Shown: one piece after another, positions 23,041 through 35,250 of the stretch
Layout of the letters: each line of letters starts with the position of its first letter
Numbering within the stretch: the first letter of the stretch is position 1
Assembly (NCBI RefSeq): GCF_020283565.1
Contig: NC_060061.1
Location: 18,451,362 to 18,515,361, forward strand
Length of the DNA stretch: 64,000 bases
Direction: 5' to 3'
DNA from: Trifolium pratense
Lineage: Eukaryota; Streptophyta; Magnoliopsida; Fabales; Fabaceae
Notes under the pieces: generated by a model
The model's input: the letters and a program-made list of their open reading frames with translations, nothing else
Databases searched by the model: none
What the model was told of the DNA's origin: nothing
Program-made: the position numbers and the translations under genes

Positions 23041-26000
23041 TTTCTGAATAGGAGGGACATTGCACTGGCTTTGCACCTCATGTTAGGCGTGTCAAGGTTT
23101 CTTTGCTTGTCTTGATTTTACGGATTGTAATAACAGAAGAGAGATATTCTATATACTCTTCTAGTACTGTATTGTTATTTCCAGTTTTGTTTGTTTACCG
23201 GAATCTGCTTGAAAAATTAATGTTAATTAATTATTGATTGGCGCTTTTTTTATGCTTATCCTACTTTGGATTTCTCTTTTGGTCTACATTTAGATGTATT
23301 TAGCAGTGCACATCCGAGCCTTCTAAAGTCTATCATTACTATTCTGCTGTTACTTATGGATATATGATTTTTGGGGGAGACTGGTGGGGGAGTACACATT
23401 CATTGGTGCCAGCTATCTGTTTAGTTGCCATCAAAATGTTGGCTTTTCTGTTCAAAATTCTCACGAAAGTCACTCCATGTTTATTCTGTATGTTTCATTT
23501 TTTTCTTCTTCTTAAGTCGACGACTCATTCATTAGGGGACACCCTAATTGTAGAATAAGATACTTGAACGTGCACAATTATACTGAATACTCTAAATATG
23601 CGTGGGATTTAACTACAAGTTTAGGTGTTAAATTTGAATTCCTGATATTGTTTGAATTACAGTTTAAGTCAAAATCTATTGTCCGTTTTCTGAATGCTCT
23701 AGTTATTTTCAGATCAAGATTTGAGAGTAACAGTAGTCTCTTGTTGAAAGGTCATGAATCATGATCCACTAGATATCATGAGTAGAGTTTGTTTTCTACT
23801 TTTCTTTGATGCCCTATGTTAAATACTGTAATATGACAGGTCTGAAAAATAATAGCAAGAGCTAGCTACAAATTTGGCTCTAGCTTCATTTCATTTTCCA
23901 CATCCATTAATACAACTGTTTTCTTTTTTGTAGTTAAAATTTCTACATTTATGTGTTGTTTCTTCCAATGAGTTCTGTCTGTCAAATGAGACTAATACTT
24001 ATGTTTTTGCATTTTCTTGTGTCCCAAAAAGAATCTGATACATGGTTAATATAGAGAAAGATGGGCAAAGAAAGGGCCCTTATTCGTGCATACATTGTAC
24101 CAGAGTTCGACTAGTTAGATTCGTAGTACAAGTTTGATAATTTACCAATCTAGAGCAGAAAAATAAATGTAGAATATATTGCAGTAACGATTCCATTCCT
24201 TGCTGCTCTAGTGTATTTAAGTTACGAGTTCTGGTGCATTTAAGTTCTCTTCTTATAACTTAACTTAATTGCACGAGTAAGGCAGCTGAGACACCGATGC
24301 AATACTAAAATATATTTCATGAACAATATTTTTGAGTCTGTTGAAGATAAGCACAATTGAGCTATGGCTTTTGTATGATACGGTACTATTTATTATACAA
24401 GTAATTATAATAAACATACAGAAAAGAAGCTCTGTTGGAATCAAAATTAAAAGATTAAACATTTGTAGTCATGTATTCAGATGAGGCTGAGTGAGAGTAC
24501 GTTAAAGCTCTGTATTCATGTACCAATACTAATCCTAATTTGATGAATAAACTTCTCTCTAATTGTTTGTAGTTACACACACCATACAAAGAGTGACATA
24601 TTTATCATTTATCTTCCAAATAGAATTTTCAGTTATACTATTGTTAATAACAAAATTGAAAGTTTAGATCACACATATATAGTGTAAAAACTAGTTCACA
24701 CAATGTAATTCATGCTCTTTGCTCTGAAAAAAAAAGGCCTAAGATTGATGGTCAAATCTTTAGCTCCCAATATAATTCCTTCAAGTTCTAGTGCAGCTAC
24801 TTCAAACTTCAGGTCCTAACACCAACAACCATATAGCTTTAGAGTTCAGCAAAATCATCACATGCAAGTAGATTGATGGAAGAGTGACCCTAAACTTGGA
24901 ACTGAAGTGGAGTACCATGGGAGTAGGAAAAGAAAAAAGATTTAACTCCCAACCTTACCTTCCAACACTTTAAGGCTTATGGAATTTGGGTTTCCATGTG
25001 AGTTTTCTTGGTGGTTTGAGTGCGTTTGAGCAGCTGGAGATGATGGTGGTGGCGTGAGCTTATTGAAGAGAAACAGAATTGCTCAGAATTTCTAGTGAGG
25101 AAGTGAAAAGAATGGAATTGGGTAGTGAGTTCGGAACCTATTTTAATGAAGGTTTCTCCTTCCTGAAATTCCATTCTCCTTCCTAAAATAAATATATTTA
25201 GAAACCTAATTATTATGGTCTTTGAATCTACGTTATGAAACAACCTGAGGTAATTTTGTCAGTTTGGGGGGCTGAAAGCAACATAGCGCTCCAGAATCAG
25301 TAAGATGACAAAAGTAAACTCTTTAAGAAAATGACATAACGCGGAAATATACCGTCGACATCATTCCATGAAAGATTGCCACACCTTGGCATAAGGATTC
25401 TAAAATCACTAATATGCTTCGCTATTCCTAACATCAAGATGTACATTGATGTAGAGAACAATGACAAAAGATACAACAATTGACGTAGAGAAAATACCTT
25501 TTACTCAAAGATGTATATTGCACAAGAACAATGATAAACAAAGAAAATAATCTTTTTATTACAAGCTCTAAAACTTTATGTTTAGATTGTTAAGTTAATA
25601 TCAATTTTTTATTTATCTATTACTAATATATTAAAATCGATTACTACCAAAGTTCTTAAATTATCCTTATTGCTTTTAACCACATTACAAGTTTTATATC
25701 CTTCATTGTAATTTCATAAAAAAAAAAATATAGAAAGAATATAAGGTAAATACAATATATATATATATATAGAAAAACATATAAGATAAATAAATAAAAA
25801 TAAATATATAGAAAAAATATAATATAAATACAATAAAAAAGATGATATGCTTAAAAATAGAAACAAAACAAATTAGAGATAGAAACAAAACAGAACAATC
25901 TATAAGCATAAAAATAGGAAGAAAAAAAAAACAATAAAAACATTATAGCAAGTTTAGTCAATAAAACAAATTATAGAAAGAATATACAAAAAATAAGAAG

Positions 26001-26850
26001 AAACCGCATAAAAATAAGAATATAGAAATAATTAATAAAAAAACAATACTTTATAAAAAAAAAAACAGAAACATATAAACAATATTTTTCATCAAAAAAA
26101 AGAAAATATACATAAACAATATTACTATCAAGTTTACTACTAACCACTGATGATAATAATAATAAAGTTAAATAATATCAAACTTACTAAATTACCCTAA
26201 ATATTCCTAATAAAATTTATATTTTTTTATTAAAAATATGCACAGGACCATTATTTATCACTGAAATATAAAAAATTGAATAAATAAATTTACAAGAAAA
26301 AAACACAATAATTTCACTTATATTTTAACAATACTAGTATAACTTACCCGTGCTATCGCCGGGGTTAATGTTCTATGAAAAATATAGATCATTTTTTTTC
26401 ACACATGAAAAATATGGATTATTAAAATTTTAATATTTTGATTTTTTAATTATTTGTAAAATTAATTTTATATTTAATGTAATAGTTTATTTAAATATGA
26501 TAAAAGATCCAAATTTTGGAGATTTTAAGGAGAAATGACATAATGGAGAGTGATACTCCACTCCCCGTTCCCAACTCACATGTTCATATATTTGTTCTTT
26601 TATTTTCATAAAAAAATGTCATTATGCAAAAACTAATCTAACGGTTAATATATTTGTTCTTAATCGTCATCTCTCTCCTTTAGACATTTGTTTTCTTCAG
26701 GAGTATTTTATCTCATGTCCGCGTGTTAAAAAATTTCACATTTGAGAAGCAAAATAGGGCGATTTTAATTTTAATATTATTTATTTAAAAGTAATGAACA
26801 ATAGAATTGTTTGCCATTTGCTTAACACAAAAAAAAATTATATAATTTTT
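23041..26850. other. 3' flank and AT-rich spacer, no gene supported
   Basis: The first few hundred bases are probably the 3' UTR of the ATP synthase gene. At 24977-25243 (-) there is an 88-codon frame with a His-run and no domain. Near 24960 the minus strand has a donor-like AAG/GTAAGG, so an untranslated or non-coding transcript is possible but unproven. From 25500 the sequence is extremely AT-rich with A-runs. At 26350-26370 a cccgtgctatcgccggg hairpin recalls Helitron-type ends, but no full element could be delimited. Confidence 0.45.
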
Positions 26851-26862
26851 TTAAGCATACCT

Positions 26863-27536
26863 TTTTTTTTTTTTTAAAAAAAAAAAAAGAGGAGTAGCAA
26901 AGTGCTACTGCCTCAAAAGATATATAAATAGATAGATGAGGATAGAGATACAAAAAAAAGGAGGGGGACTAGACCAAGACCTCCCTAACTAAGTACAACC
27001 CTATAGAAGGGTTTACCAAGCCTGTTAGATTCAAAGTTATCTTTAATAACAAAAGGGATATCATTCCACAAGGTGAGCCTATCTAAATTAAGACCAACAT
27101 TAGCCAATCTATCTGCACAATGGTTACCCTCTCTAAAAATATGAGATACAATAATGTTCATGTGACCTGCAAGCTTAATACAGTTGAACCAACGATTACT
27201 TAAAGACCAAGGCACCAGATTTGAGGATTTGTAGGCATTCACTACAAGCATTGAATCTGACTCAATCCACATATTTCTCCATCCTCTAGCATCTGCAATT
27301 TCAACTGCAGTCATAAAACCACAAAGCTCTGCACTGAAAGCAGAGGTCATGTCTGTTTTAGAAGCAAACGCGCACAAGAACTCTGCATTGCTATTTCTAA
27401 AAATTCCTCCACACGTAGATGCCGTAGGTGTTGAAGCACCATCAGTATTGCATTTAATCCACTGAGGGGGAGGTGGCTGCCAAATAACCTCCTTCAAGTT
27501 CATAGGCTTTGTAGGATGTATGGTTACCATGTATGG
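26863..27536 (-). mobile_element. 5'-truncated LINE with 12-bp target duplication
   Basis: The insertion is bracketed by the perfect 12-mer TTAAGCATACCT at 26851-26862 and 27537-27548. On the minus strand it ends in a 3' A-rich tail (T-run at 26863-26876 on plus), just inside one copy of the duplication, as target-primed reverse transcription predicts. It contains only the C-terminal RNase H region. The absence of the upstream endonuclease and reverse transcriptase marks it as 5'-truncated. Confidence 0.85.
26985..27530 (-). CDS. LINE-derived RNase H domain protein, open frame
   Basis: 181-codon frame inside the truncated LINE. The RVT_3-type RNase H catalytic set is visible: CNTDGA (first Asp, about residue 30), AELCG (Glu), ESDSM (second Asp) and HIFREGNHCADRLAN (last Asp). 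It starts at an ATG only a few bases inside the 5' end of the insertion, and the frame is intact throughout. It would be expressed only if a nearby promoter reads through it; most likely a relic, but all four catalytic acidic residues are preserved, which is not expected of an old dead copy. Confidence 0.7.
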   Translation of the reverse strand: MVTIHPTKPMNLKEVIWQPPPPQWIKCNTDGASTPTASTCGGIFRNSNAEFLCAFASKTDMTSAFSAELCGFMTAVEIADARGWRNMWIESDSMLVVNAYKSSNLVPWSLSNRWFNCIKLAGHMNIIVSHIFREGNHCADRLANVGLNLDRLTLWNDIPFVIKDNFESNRLGKPFYRVVLS

Positions 27537-27548
27537 TTAAGCATACCT

Positions 27549-30500
27549 CATTTGTTAATGTGCAAATTTTAAAAAATGTATCTATTTGTTTTTATTTTTA
27601 TTTGTTTATTTTACAGTGATGTATGGAGAATAAAAATAAAGTAATACATGATATTATTGCTTTTAATTCTTTTTTTATATATATAAAATCATTGTTACTT
27701 TCCCTGCTTTCAATTGATATTGTATTTTTTATATAATAAAATCTACAAATGTATATCTCACCCCGTGTAAGTTATTTTTTGCTTAATACCTCCATGTAGG
27801 TTTTTTTTTATCAATACCCCCGTATTTTAATATTTTGTTTGGTACAAATCACTATGTATTTTTTTTATTAGAAAAACCACGTTAAGGTAAACCATAATTA
27901 ATAGAATAATAAAATGAAATAGAAAAATAATCTATGAAGTTAATTACTTCATTCCATTCCTTTTATATTTCAGACAATGACACATTTTTCTCTACTTGAT
28001 AAGTATGAAGTTTAAGAATAATTTTTTTAAGCATATCAATTTCTCAATTCCACATTTTTCCAATTCATTCTATAGTATAGTCATTCGATGAGTTTCTATT
28101 ATTTTATCAGTGTATTTGTTAAATATCACATGAAAAATTAGACAAATAAAAAAATAATGAGTAAAAAAATAGAGTACAACATTTATTTATAAATAATAGT
28201 AAAAAAAACATTTATAAGCATGATTTAAATCCAATAAAAAATAATATGAACAACAATTCTTTTTTAATAAGTAAACATATGATTAAAAAAAATGACAATA
28301 AAATATAAAAAATATAAATAAATACTTAAAACTCTAACATCAATTGATAATACTTAATTCTAATTTGAATAACAAACAATATTGTTCTTCCGTATATGGA
28401 CCTGCAAATAAAGAATTATAACTCAAAATTAGTACAATTTTCTGATTGTAAAATTAAACTTGAATATTTTATCCACTCATCTGTTCCCAATCCAGATGTT
28501 ATTTATCCCTCGTAGTCATCTTCATCAGTCTCTGCAAGAATCCAAATAGTAAATAAAAGTTACAAAGATAGATGAATAATATTTTGGCTTCTTAAAAAGA
28601 AGTTTACAATTTCTACAAAAAAAAAAAAAAAGTTTACAAAATATTATTGACTTTAGAGAAGAAAATGATTTCTCTTTTTTACGTTGAATCCTCTTATTGT
28701 AGCCTAACACAAGTAAACAAAATACTTAAAGAAAAACAAATAAAATTTAGATTTCATTCCACTTGAGAGCAACAAAAATTATATTGAACAAATAAATAAG
28801 AAATAATCAACAATAGCAATAGATTTTTTATTTAAAAAAAAACCAACAATAGCAATAGATAGAAAAAAAAGTAGTGATTCTGTAAAAAAAAAAAAAAAAA
28901 AAAGTAGTGAAGGTGAGAAGAGAAAATAGAGAAGGGACGCTGAGACACTCAATGACCCTCACTCTTACATGTTGACCCGTATATATAGAAACTATAGTAA
29001 ATTTTTTGTCCTTAATTTTTGAAATTTCCATACATTTCAGCATTGATTTAATTTAATCAATATATATTCCAAAAATGAGTTGGTCAATAATCAAAAGTTT
29101 CCATATGTAAAATTTCAATTGTATCAAAATATTAATATATAGACATTTATTCATAAAACCTGATTGAGCAATTTCTATATTTATAATTGAGCACTAATGA
29201 CTAAAGGAAAAAACATAGAAGAATGACACATCAGCAAAATGAATTGAGAGATTCGCACATGAGATTTTGACCGGTAAAAGAAATGAGAGGACGCCACCTA
29301 AGAAATTGAGCATGAGAGAGAAACTCTCAAACATATAATATATAGATATAGATATAGATATAGATATAGATAGATAATGGGGAATGATTTGAATTTATTT
29401 TTTTGTAACAAATGATTTGAAATTTTGAATTCACATTAATTGAGAGATCGTGTATTAATGATTTTGAATTACTACTTGATTTGATTTAGTTGAAATCATT
29501 TGATTGATTTGTGGAATTGATTTTTTTTTAATGTTTATTTATTTTACGGTGAAAGCAACCTGTATGCATGTATTAATAATAATAATATGTTAACATTATT
29601 TCTCTAAAAAATATATATTTGAAGTTTATATTGATGGTTGTTATTTTTTTTATTTTATTTTGTGTCTTTCAAGTGTGCTTAATAATATGAAATGCGTTTT
29701 TTTTTTCTAAAAAAATAAAATGGATTGGTAAAAAAAAAAAATAAGAATTCATAATGATTGTAAAGAGAATTGGTAATGTTGTTAAAAAAAATTAAAACGT
29801 ATTTGATTGTTTCATTTTGAATGATTATTTGTAAATTAGCATTAAATTTTGATTCAGAAAAACACTAAAGAAAAAATATTCTTTATATGAGTACCGCACA
29901 TGAATTCTATTGAAGATGCTCTCTAAATTGCCATATAGAAAAGATGTTCTCAATTGTTGTCACATAGATTATGATGAATGAGAGGATGCCACATTGGATT
30001 AATAAAAATTAAAGTTCATAAGAAAGTGACACGTAGATTTGTTTCCTTGAGAAAAAACTCTCAAACATATAAATAATAGATTATAATAATTTTTTAAATA
30101 TTTAATTCTAAATAAAGTTTCTACCTTAATATATTGGCAAACTGAGATATCAAATAAAAATCAATCTTTGCAAAAAAATAAATATAGAAAATCAATCGAC
30201 CCGTGCGAATGCATATGTTTTTAAACCGGTTATAATTCTTAAAACTGACTTGTATTGTAATTGTAACAAATAACATCTCTAAAGGATATACCAAAGAAAA
30301 AAAAATCTTCATCGGATTTTAGTATTAGTTTCAAAACGTTTAATCTAGTGGGTGGTTCTTCTTTTTCCAATCAAAATTTCATATTAAAATGCTGGATCTT
30401 TTTCTAAAAAAAAGATTGAGGCATGAAAAAAAAAATCGTGATTTATTGCAGTTGAGACCCATGGTAACATAATCTTATAAGATTTTCTTTTATAAGTTAA

Positions 30501-30668
30501 TCTTATTAGATATTTTCACAATAAACCTTCAATTGATTATGACTCATAATATGTGAAACAACTTTTTGTTGATTCTAAACACATCTCACTATGGCCTCAG
30601 GTTGCAGGGGCTGATCGAGCTGGTGTATCCGCAATTCTAACTTTACAACTGCAGGTACAAATAGATGT
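27549..30668. other. AT-rich spacer, no gene seen
   Basis: Very high AT with many A- and T-runs. A TATAGA microsatellite lies at about 29338-29372. Related phrases (gagaggacgccac/gagaggatgccac, and ctctcaaacatataa) occur at about 29284-29340 and 29978-30072, pointing to a dispersed repeat of unknown type. Confidence 0.4.
29338..29376. repeat. (TATAGA)n microsatellite
   Basis: Tandem tatagata units over about 38 bp. Confidence 0.85.
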
Positions 30669-31013
30669 ATGCATAAACTTACAACATTGGAAAGCAAAAC
30701 AATGACTATTTTGGAGGTACTTCGTGAAGCTATCTTTAGAGGATGGTCCAATATTGTTAATCAAAAGGGTGCATCGGAATTTAGATCAATCATGATATCG
30801 ATTAATTTATTGCTACAATGTAATTTGAACTTTGAAATCAAATTCATTAAGCAACAAACAAATATGATGGTTCAAACTTTAGCTAGAGCAGCCATTTTTT
30901 GGTCTAATCACATCACACTTTCTTTAATTGTGTTCCTTATTGTATTGAAAAAGAAAAGAAAAAAACCACACATCTCATTATATTCAGATAAGAAAGTCCT
31001 ACAAAATTATTGA
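30669..31013 (+). pseudogene. RNase H fragment of a LINE-like element
   Basis: A 114-codon frame. Residues around VLREAIFRGWSNIV and FEIKFIKQQTNMMVQTLARAA align with the last third of RVT_3 RNase H domains (EALxxAIxxGW..., FxxVxRxxNxxAHxLAkxA). The catalytic Asp/His of the final block is replaced (MVQTLA), and the first catalytic blocks are absent. A degenerate fragment whose low-complexity basic C-terminus comes from an A-rich tail. Confidence 0.6.
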
Positions 31014-31080
31014 TAAAGAATACCTTTATTTAGTAATACCAGGAACTTTATAGTTGTGAGTGTAAGTTTTAGGAGGTGCT

Positions 31081-31540
31081 TATAGCTTAGATGTCAATTG
31101 TATTCGTTAGGAGGGATCTTTGTGGAGATGCCTCGCTTGAGGACCCAAAAAAAGGGTATTTTTCTGTGGGGATGGCGATTGTTCTGGATTGGGATTAAGG
31201 CACAATATCCAAGGAGATTCACCTCCTCCACCGTTGAGTATGTCTCAATTATGAAGTAGCCCAAGATCCTAAGGTCCAAGTCAACAGGTGCCATATCTAG
31301 CGTATCGTAACGTCCGACATCAGAATGATGGGCGTTTACTATCCATCATGGCTCTTCAGCCGTTTTCCGACAACCATTGATGACATTAATATATGCTCTT
31401 CAACGGTCTTGTCCCAACATCGGAGGCTATATATACTCCTCTCATGTAGAAGAGTCAGATACATTATTCTTACTCTTAAAAACTCTGCTTCACACTCTTA
31501 TTTTAATCCAAATTTTTAACCAAATGCATCAACTTTCTTT
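31081..31540 (+). repeat. LTR-like fragment
   Basis: Moderately GC-rich block ending in a promoter-like layout: TATA (ctatatatac, about 31427-31436), then a ctcatgtagaagagtcagat leader and a T/C-rich end. This resembles the U3/R layout of plant LTRs, but no clear TG...CA ends or target duplication could be fixed. Confidence 0.35.
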
Positions 31541-31568
31541 GACCATTTTTTTTAAAAGAAGAGAGCAA

Positions 31569-31570
<2 letters not shown>

Positions 31571-31610
<40 letters not shown>
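31571..31610. repeat. (TA)n microsatellite
   Basis: About 38 bases of alternating TA. Confidence 0.9.
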
Positions 31611-31613
<3 letters not shown>

Positions 31614-31734
31614 TAGATGAAGCATCAAACACATGAAATTAACCCACATGAATGTGAATTATTTACCTCGAATCCGAGAAAAAACGTTCACCCTAATAAT
31701 ATTAGATTTGTCTATTGAACTATTTTTTTTGGAA

Positions 31735-31815
31735 CATTTTCTCCATACGCATGAGCCAAAAATCGAACCCTTGACCACATGCTTAAGGGGATGAAAACCC
31801 TTACCACTTACATCA
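31735..31815 (-). repeat. SINE-like fragment
   Basis: On the minus strand an A-box-like gtaagtggtaaggg is followed by a B-box-like gggttcgattttt. Confidence 0.5.
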
Positions 31816-31892
31816 ATTCATTGTTGGTTTATTAGATGCAATATTATACACATTAAAAAAGTCTTTATTTTATTTTTTTTTGTATTAAACTT

Positions 31893-32050
31893 CTGATACT
31901 TAGGAAAGGGGGTTCAGTAATCCAGAGCTCGTCCACGATGTAAATAAAGTCTAACCAAGAATTGTCTAATCAGGAATCGAACTCGAATTCTCTCGAACGA
32001 TTTATCATAGAGGGAGCTCATTAACCACTTGAACCAAATGTCCAATATTT
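31893..32050 (-). repeat. tRNA-related SINE-like element
   Basis: On the minus strand: ggttcaagtggttaatgag (A-box-like), then gagttcgattcc (B-box), then an A/T-rich end. Orientation opposite to its neighbour at 32110. Confidence 0.6.
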
Positions 32051-32109
32051 TTTTTAAAGAATTTTTTTTTTACCAATTAAAGGGTTGCTTAGAATTCATT
32101 TAAGCGTAT

Positions 32110-32270
32110 TCTAAAATAAATCATAACTGCAATCGGGGGCTGAACCACGGTTCGATCCCCGTAACTGCGATCGGAAGATGTCTGAAACCATTTGATGTCA
32201 GAACTGACCCCTGAACCAGATTAGGCGGTTCAGTTGACCAGATACTGTGGCGAAAATCAAAATAAATAAA
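32110..32270 (+). repeat. SINE-like element (family 1, fullest copy)
   Basis: B-box ggttcgatcccc, a middle section with ccatttgatgtcagaactga, and the end gaccagatactgtggcgaaaa followed by A-rich sequence. Shorter relatives at 8663-8745 and 11590-11702 share this ending. Confidence 0.6.
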
Positions 32271-32639
32271 TCATAACTTTATTTATTTTTTCAACAGATT
32301 TTTATACCAAATTCTAAATATTATTTTCTTAAACAATCAGTCAACGTTCAAACACAAATTTCATTAATTTAGAAAGAATTTAATTATTGCTTGATTTTCC
32401 AATATTTTTTTTATCCTTTTACTATGTTTGTTTTTCAAATATCTTTTACTAATTAAATCAAAATATTTTTTTCCTATTGTTCAAAAAAATAATATTTTTT
32501 TCCTATTATAACAATAATTTTTTATTCAATAAAATACTATAATAATTATTTTTATAAAAATTCAGACATTAAATCTCTATGACTAAAATATCTAGTTGAC
32601 CCAATTTAGATCAGATCCATGTCACAAATTTTCTACAAC

Positions 32640-32647
32640 TATATATA
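32640..32647 (+). promoter_or_regulatory. TATA-like box of the response-regulator gene
   Basis: TATATATAAC about 90 bp upstream of the ATG at 32734. Confidence 0.5.
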
Positions 32648-32733
32648 ACCTTATACTCTTACTTGAATGAACCAATAATGAGTGATACTTTGAATTAACA
32701 AACCATAACAACATTGTTGGCACTTATTTTTCA

Positions 32734-35250
32734 ATGGCACTTTCTATTGAGAAAGACGTGTTTCCTCAACAATTTTTAACCAATGTTAGGGTTCTTGTGA
32801 TTGATCATGATATCAATCATCTCAATACTATTGAGAAAATGTGCTCTCAATTCAATTACCCAGGTAAACTTGTCGGTTAATTAATCTATTGAGAAAATGG
32901 GCTCTAGCTATATGAAATTATGTTAACTTATGAAATTAAGTCTCAATTTTTTTGATACAATTTTCATTTTTGAAATTTTTTTATTGTTTTTTTTTTTCCT
33001 TTCTAGTTAAAACATGCTCTAAGGTTTCTGAAGCTTTGAATCTTTTGATGGAAAAAAAAGATTGCTTTGATTTGGTACTAATCGAAGCTCAAATGCCTGA
33101 TATGAATTCAAATGATTTTTTGCAACAAGTTACACAACAAATCAACATCTCTGTCATTAGTAAGTACATATGTAATTAACTGTATTATTATATCACATGA
33201 TTAATTCATTAATATATACTTATGTGTCACATTGTTATTTTAATGTGTAGTGATGTGTGTCGATGACACAATAAGTGATGTAAAGAAGGCTATTGAAAAC
33301 GGGGCTTGTATTTATTGGATCAAACCATTGAGTGAAAATCAAATAAAATACATGTGGAAATATGTTGCATTGAGAATTTGGAATGAAAAAACAAAACAAG
33401 AAATTGATGAAACATTTGAGGGTGAATGTATGAAAACAAAGGAGAAAGGTGAAAAGAACAAAGATAAACACGACTCGCCAATGGAAAAATTACGTGTAGT
33501 ATGGACACCAGAGTTGCATAAAATATTTGTTAGTGCGGTGATGGAACTCGATAGTGATAGTATGATTCTATACTAATTATTATTTTTTTATAAATATTTT
33601 TATCTTCTTTATGGTTTATGACAACAATTTTTTTTTCTCTTCGATAATTATTTTCAGATGTAGTACCCACAAAAATTCTTGATAAGATGAATGTGCCTGG
33701 ATTGACAAGAGAGCACGTAGCTAGTCATCTACAGGTATTTTTATTTGACTTTTGTCTTTCGGTTACACATGTAATTTCAGTTGTAACCCTTCAAATTTGG
33801 GGTAAATCTATTATTTAAAATTTGAATTGAAATTTTGTAATTATACACTAAAATTTAGTAATTATATTTTGCAAGAAACAAACCAAAAACTTGATGATTT
33901 ATCGTTCGGAAAAATTGATCAACATTAGGAGTTTGATCTCATAGGAAAATATATGTTTGTGACATATTTCATCTTTTAATTTTAAATGAAATCATAATAT
34001 ATTTTATGGATTAGTCTTCAACTTTAGCTAAGTCAAAATTTTGTTTTGTTCGGCTATGAAGTTTTCTTAATCATTCAAATTCAATGCCATCATAATAATC
34101 ACGTAGAAGAATGTTTGCATGAAATATAGATATCAATCTTGTATCCATTAATTAAAACCAAGTCAATAAATTGTCCACTATTTAATAAACTAGCGCTTGT
34201 TTATCGAATAACTTAAAAGTGAAAATTTTATGTTGAACCGAAAACTTTTTAACTTTTTAGAAATTGACTACACAATTTCAAGAAGATACTACTATATTAA
34301 ATTCCTTAATATTGTGATACATATATTTGTTTTTGCAGAAGTTTAGGCTTTATCTGAAGGAAAAAGAGAAAGAAAAACAACAGCAAATACAGAACCACCA
34401 AAATGACATAATGAAATCATCATTTTGTCCTAACTTTTCTCATGCTATACAACAACACAATTCAATGTCATATGGTTGCGGTTCTTCTCAGCAAGTTTCA
34501 AACGAATTAATAGCAAGAAATTTTCCTTATCAATATTTAATGTGGCGGCCACTTTCACCGGAATCCAATAATACATCGCCTCCGCAACAAGAACATCGTG
34601 TTAACGATGTTGATCAAACTAGTCCAGCTTCTGTCAACCACCAGATTACAACGACTCGGTCACTTCCAATGTCGTCATTGACAATTGATGCTAATATTGG
34701 TGACATTAATGGCAAAGTAACAAGGGCGGAGGAGACAGAGCTTCAGATTCCAACGATTCAGTCACTTCCAATGTCATCATTGGCAATTGATGCTAATACT
34801 GGTGACATTAATGACAACGTAACAAGGGCGGAGGAGACAGAGCTCCAGATTCCAACTACTCAGTCACTTCCAATGTCGTCATTGACAATTGATGCTAATA
34901 TTGGTGACATTAATAGCAAAGTAACAAGGGCGGAGGAGACAGAGCTTCAGATTCCAATGACTCAATCACTTTCAATGTCGTCATCAACAATTGATGCTAA
35001 TATCGGTGACATTAATGTCAATGTAACAAGGGCAGAGGGGACGGAGCTTGATTCTAGTTTACAAGAGGTTGTAATGAAGCCAAAGGAGGGAACAATTCTA
35101 GAAGCATGTGAGTCAGAAAACAAAGTGGAGGGAACACAAAATGTGCAAGGAATGAATTCTGTTACCAACAATGCGGAAATGAAGGAACTACGTAGGGGAA
35201 TGAGGTTACGCAAACCCAACATCATGCTGAAGGATTACGTGAGAGAGTGA
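32734..35250 (+). CDS. Type-B response-regulator-like protein (receiver + GARP/Myb-like domain)
   Basis: Five exons: 32734-32863, 33007-33159, 33251-33559, 33658-33734, 34339-35250, all with GT-AG borders; 526 residues. Residues about 18-136 form a receiver domain (VRVLVIDHD..., DLVLIEAQMPDM, SVIMMCVDD, IYWIKPL). Residues about 175-228 form a GARP/B-motif DNA-binding domain (VVWTPELHKIFVSAV, VPGLTREHVASHLQKFR). This is the architecture of cytokinin-signalling type-B ARRs. The phosphorylation pocket is altered: Asp24 kept, the second acidic residue is His25, the phospho-acceptor Asp is Glu70, Ser/Thr is Cys97, Lys119 kept. Phosphotransfer is therefore probably lost. The C-terminal half has four 34-residue repeats (about 330-460) in place of a recognisable Q-rich activation domain. 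Confidence 0.85.
34655..35045 (+). repeat. Four in-frame 102-bp tandem repeats in exon 5
   Basis: The unit QSLPMSS.TIDAN.GDIN..V followed by TRAEETELQIP recurs four times with an exact 102-bp period (anchors near 34661, 34763, 34865, 34967). The last copy is the most diverged. The period is a multiple of three, so the frame is kept. Confidence 0.9.

Noticed and set aside
24977..25243. 88-codon minus-strand frame
   Set aside because: Low-complexity with a His run, no domain, no promoter or splice context that convinces; kept only as a remark.
26330..26375. Helitron terminus (cccgtgc...cggg hairpin)
   Set aside because: Only a single hairpin-like word; no TC start, CTRR end or second terminus could be assigned. 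A similar cccgtgcgaatgc word near 30198 is equally isolated.
12079..32270. Possible tRNA genes from B-box words (ggttcgatcc and variants)
   Set aside because: No cloverleaf with matching acceptor and anticodon stems could be drawn; the context is SINE-like.
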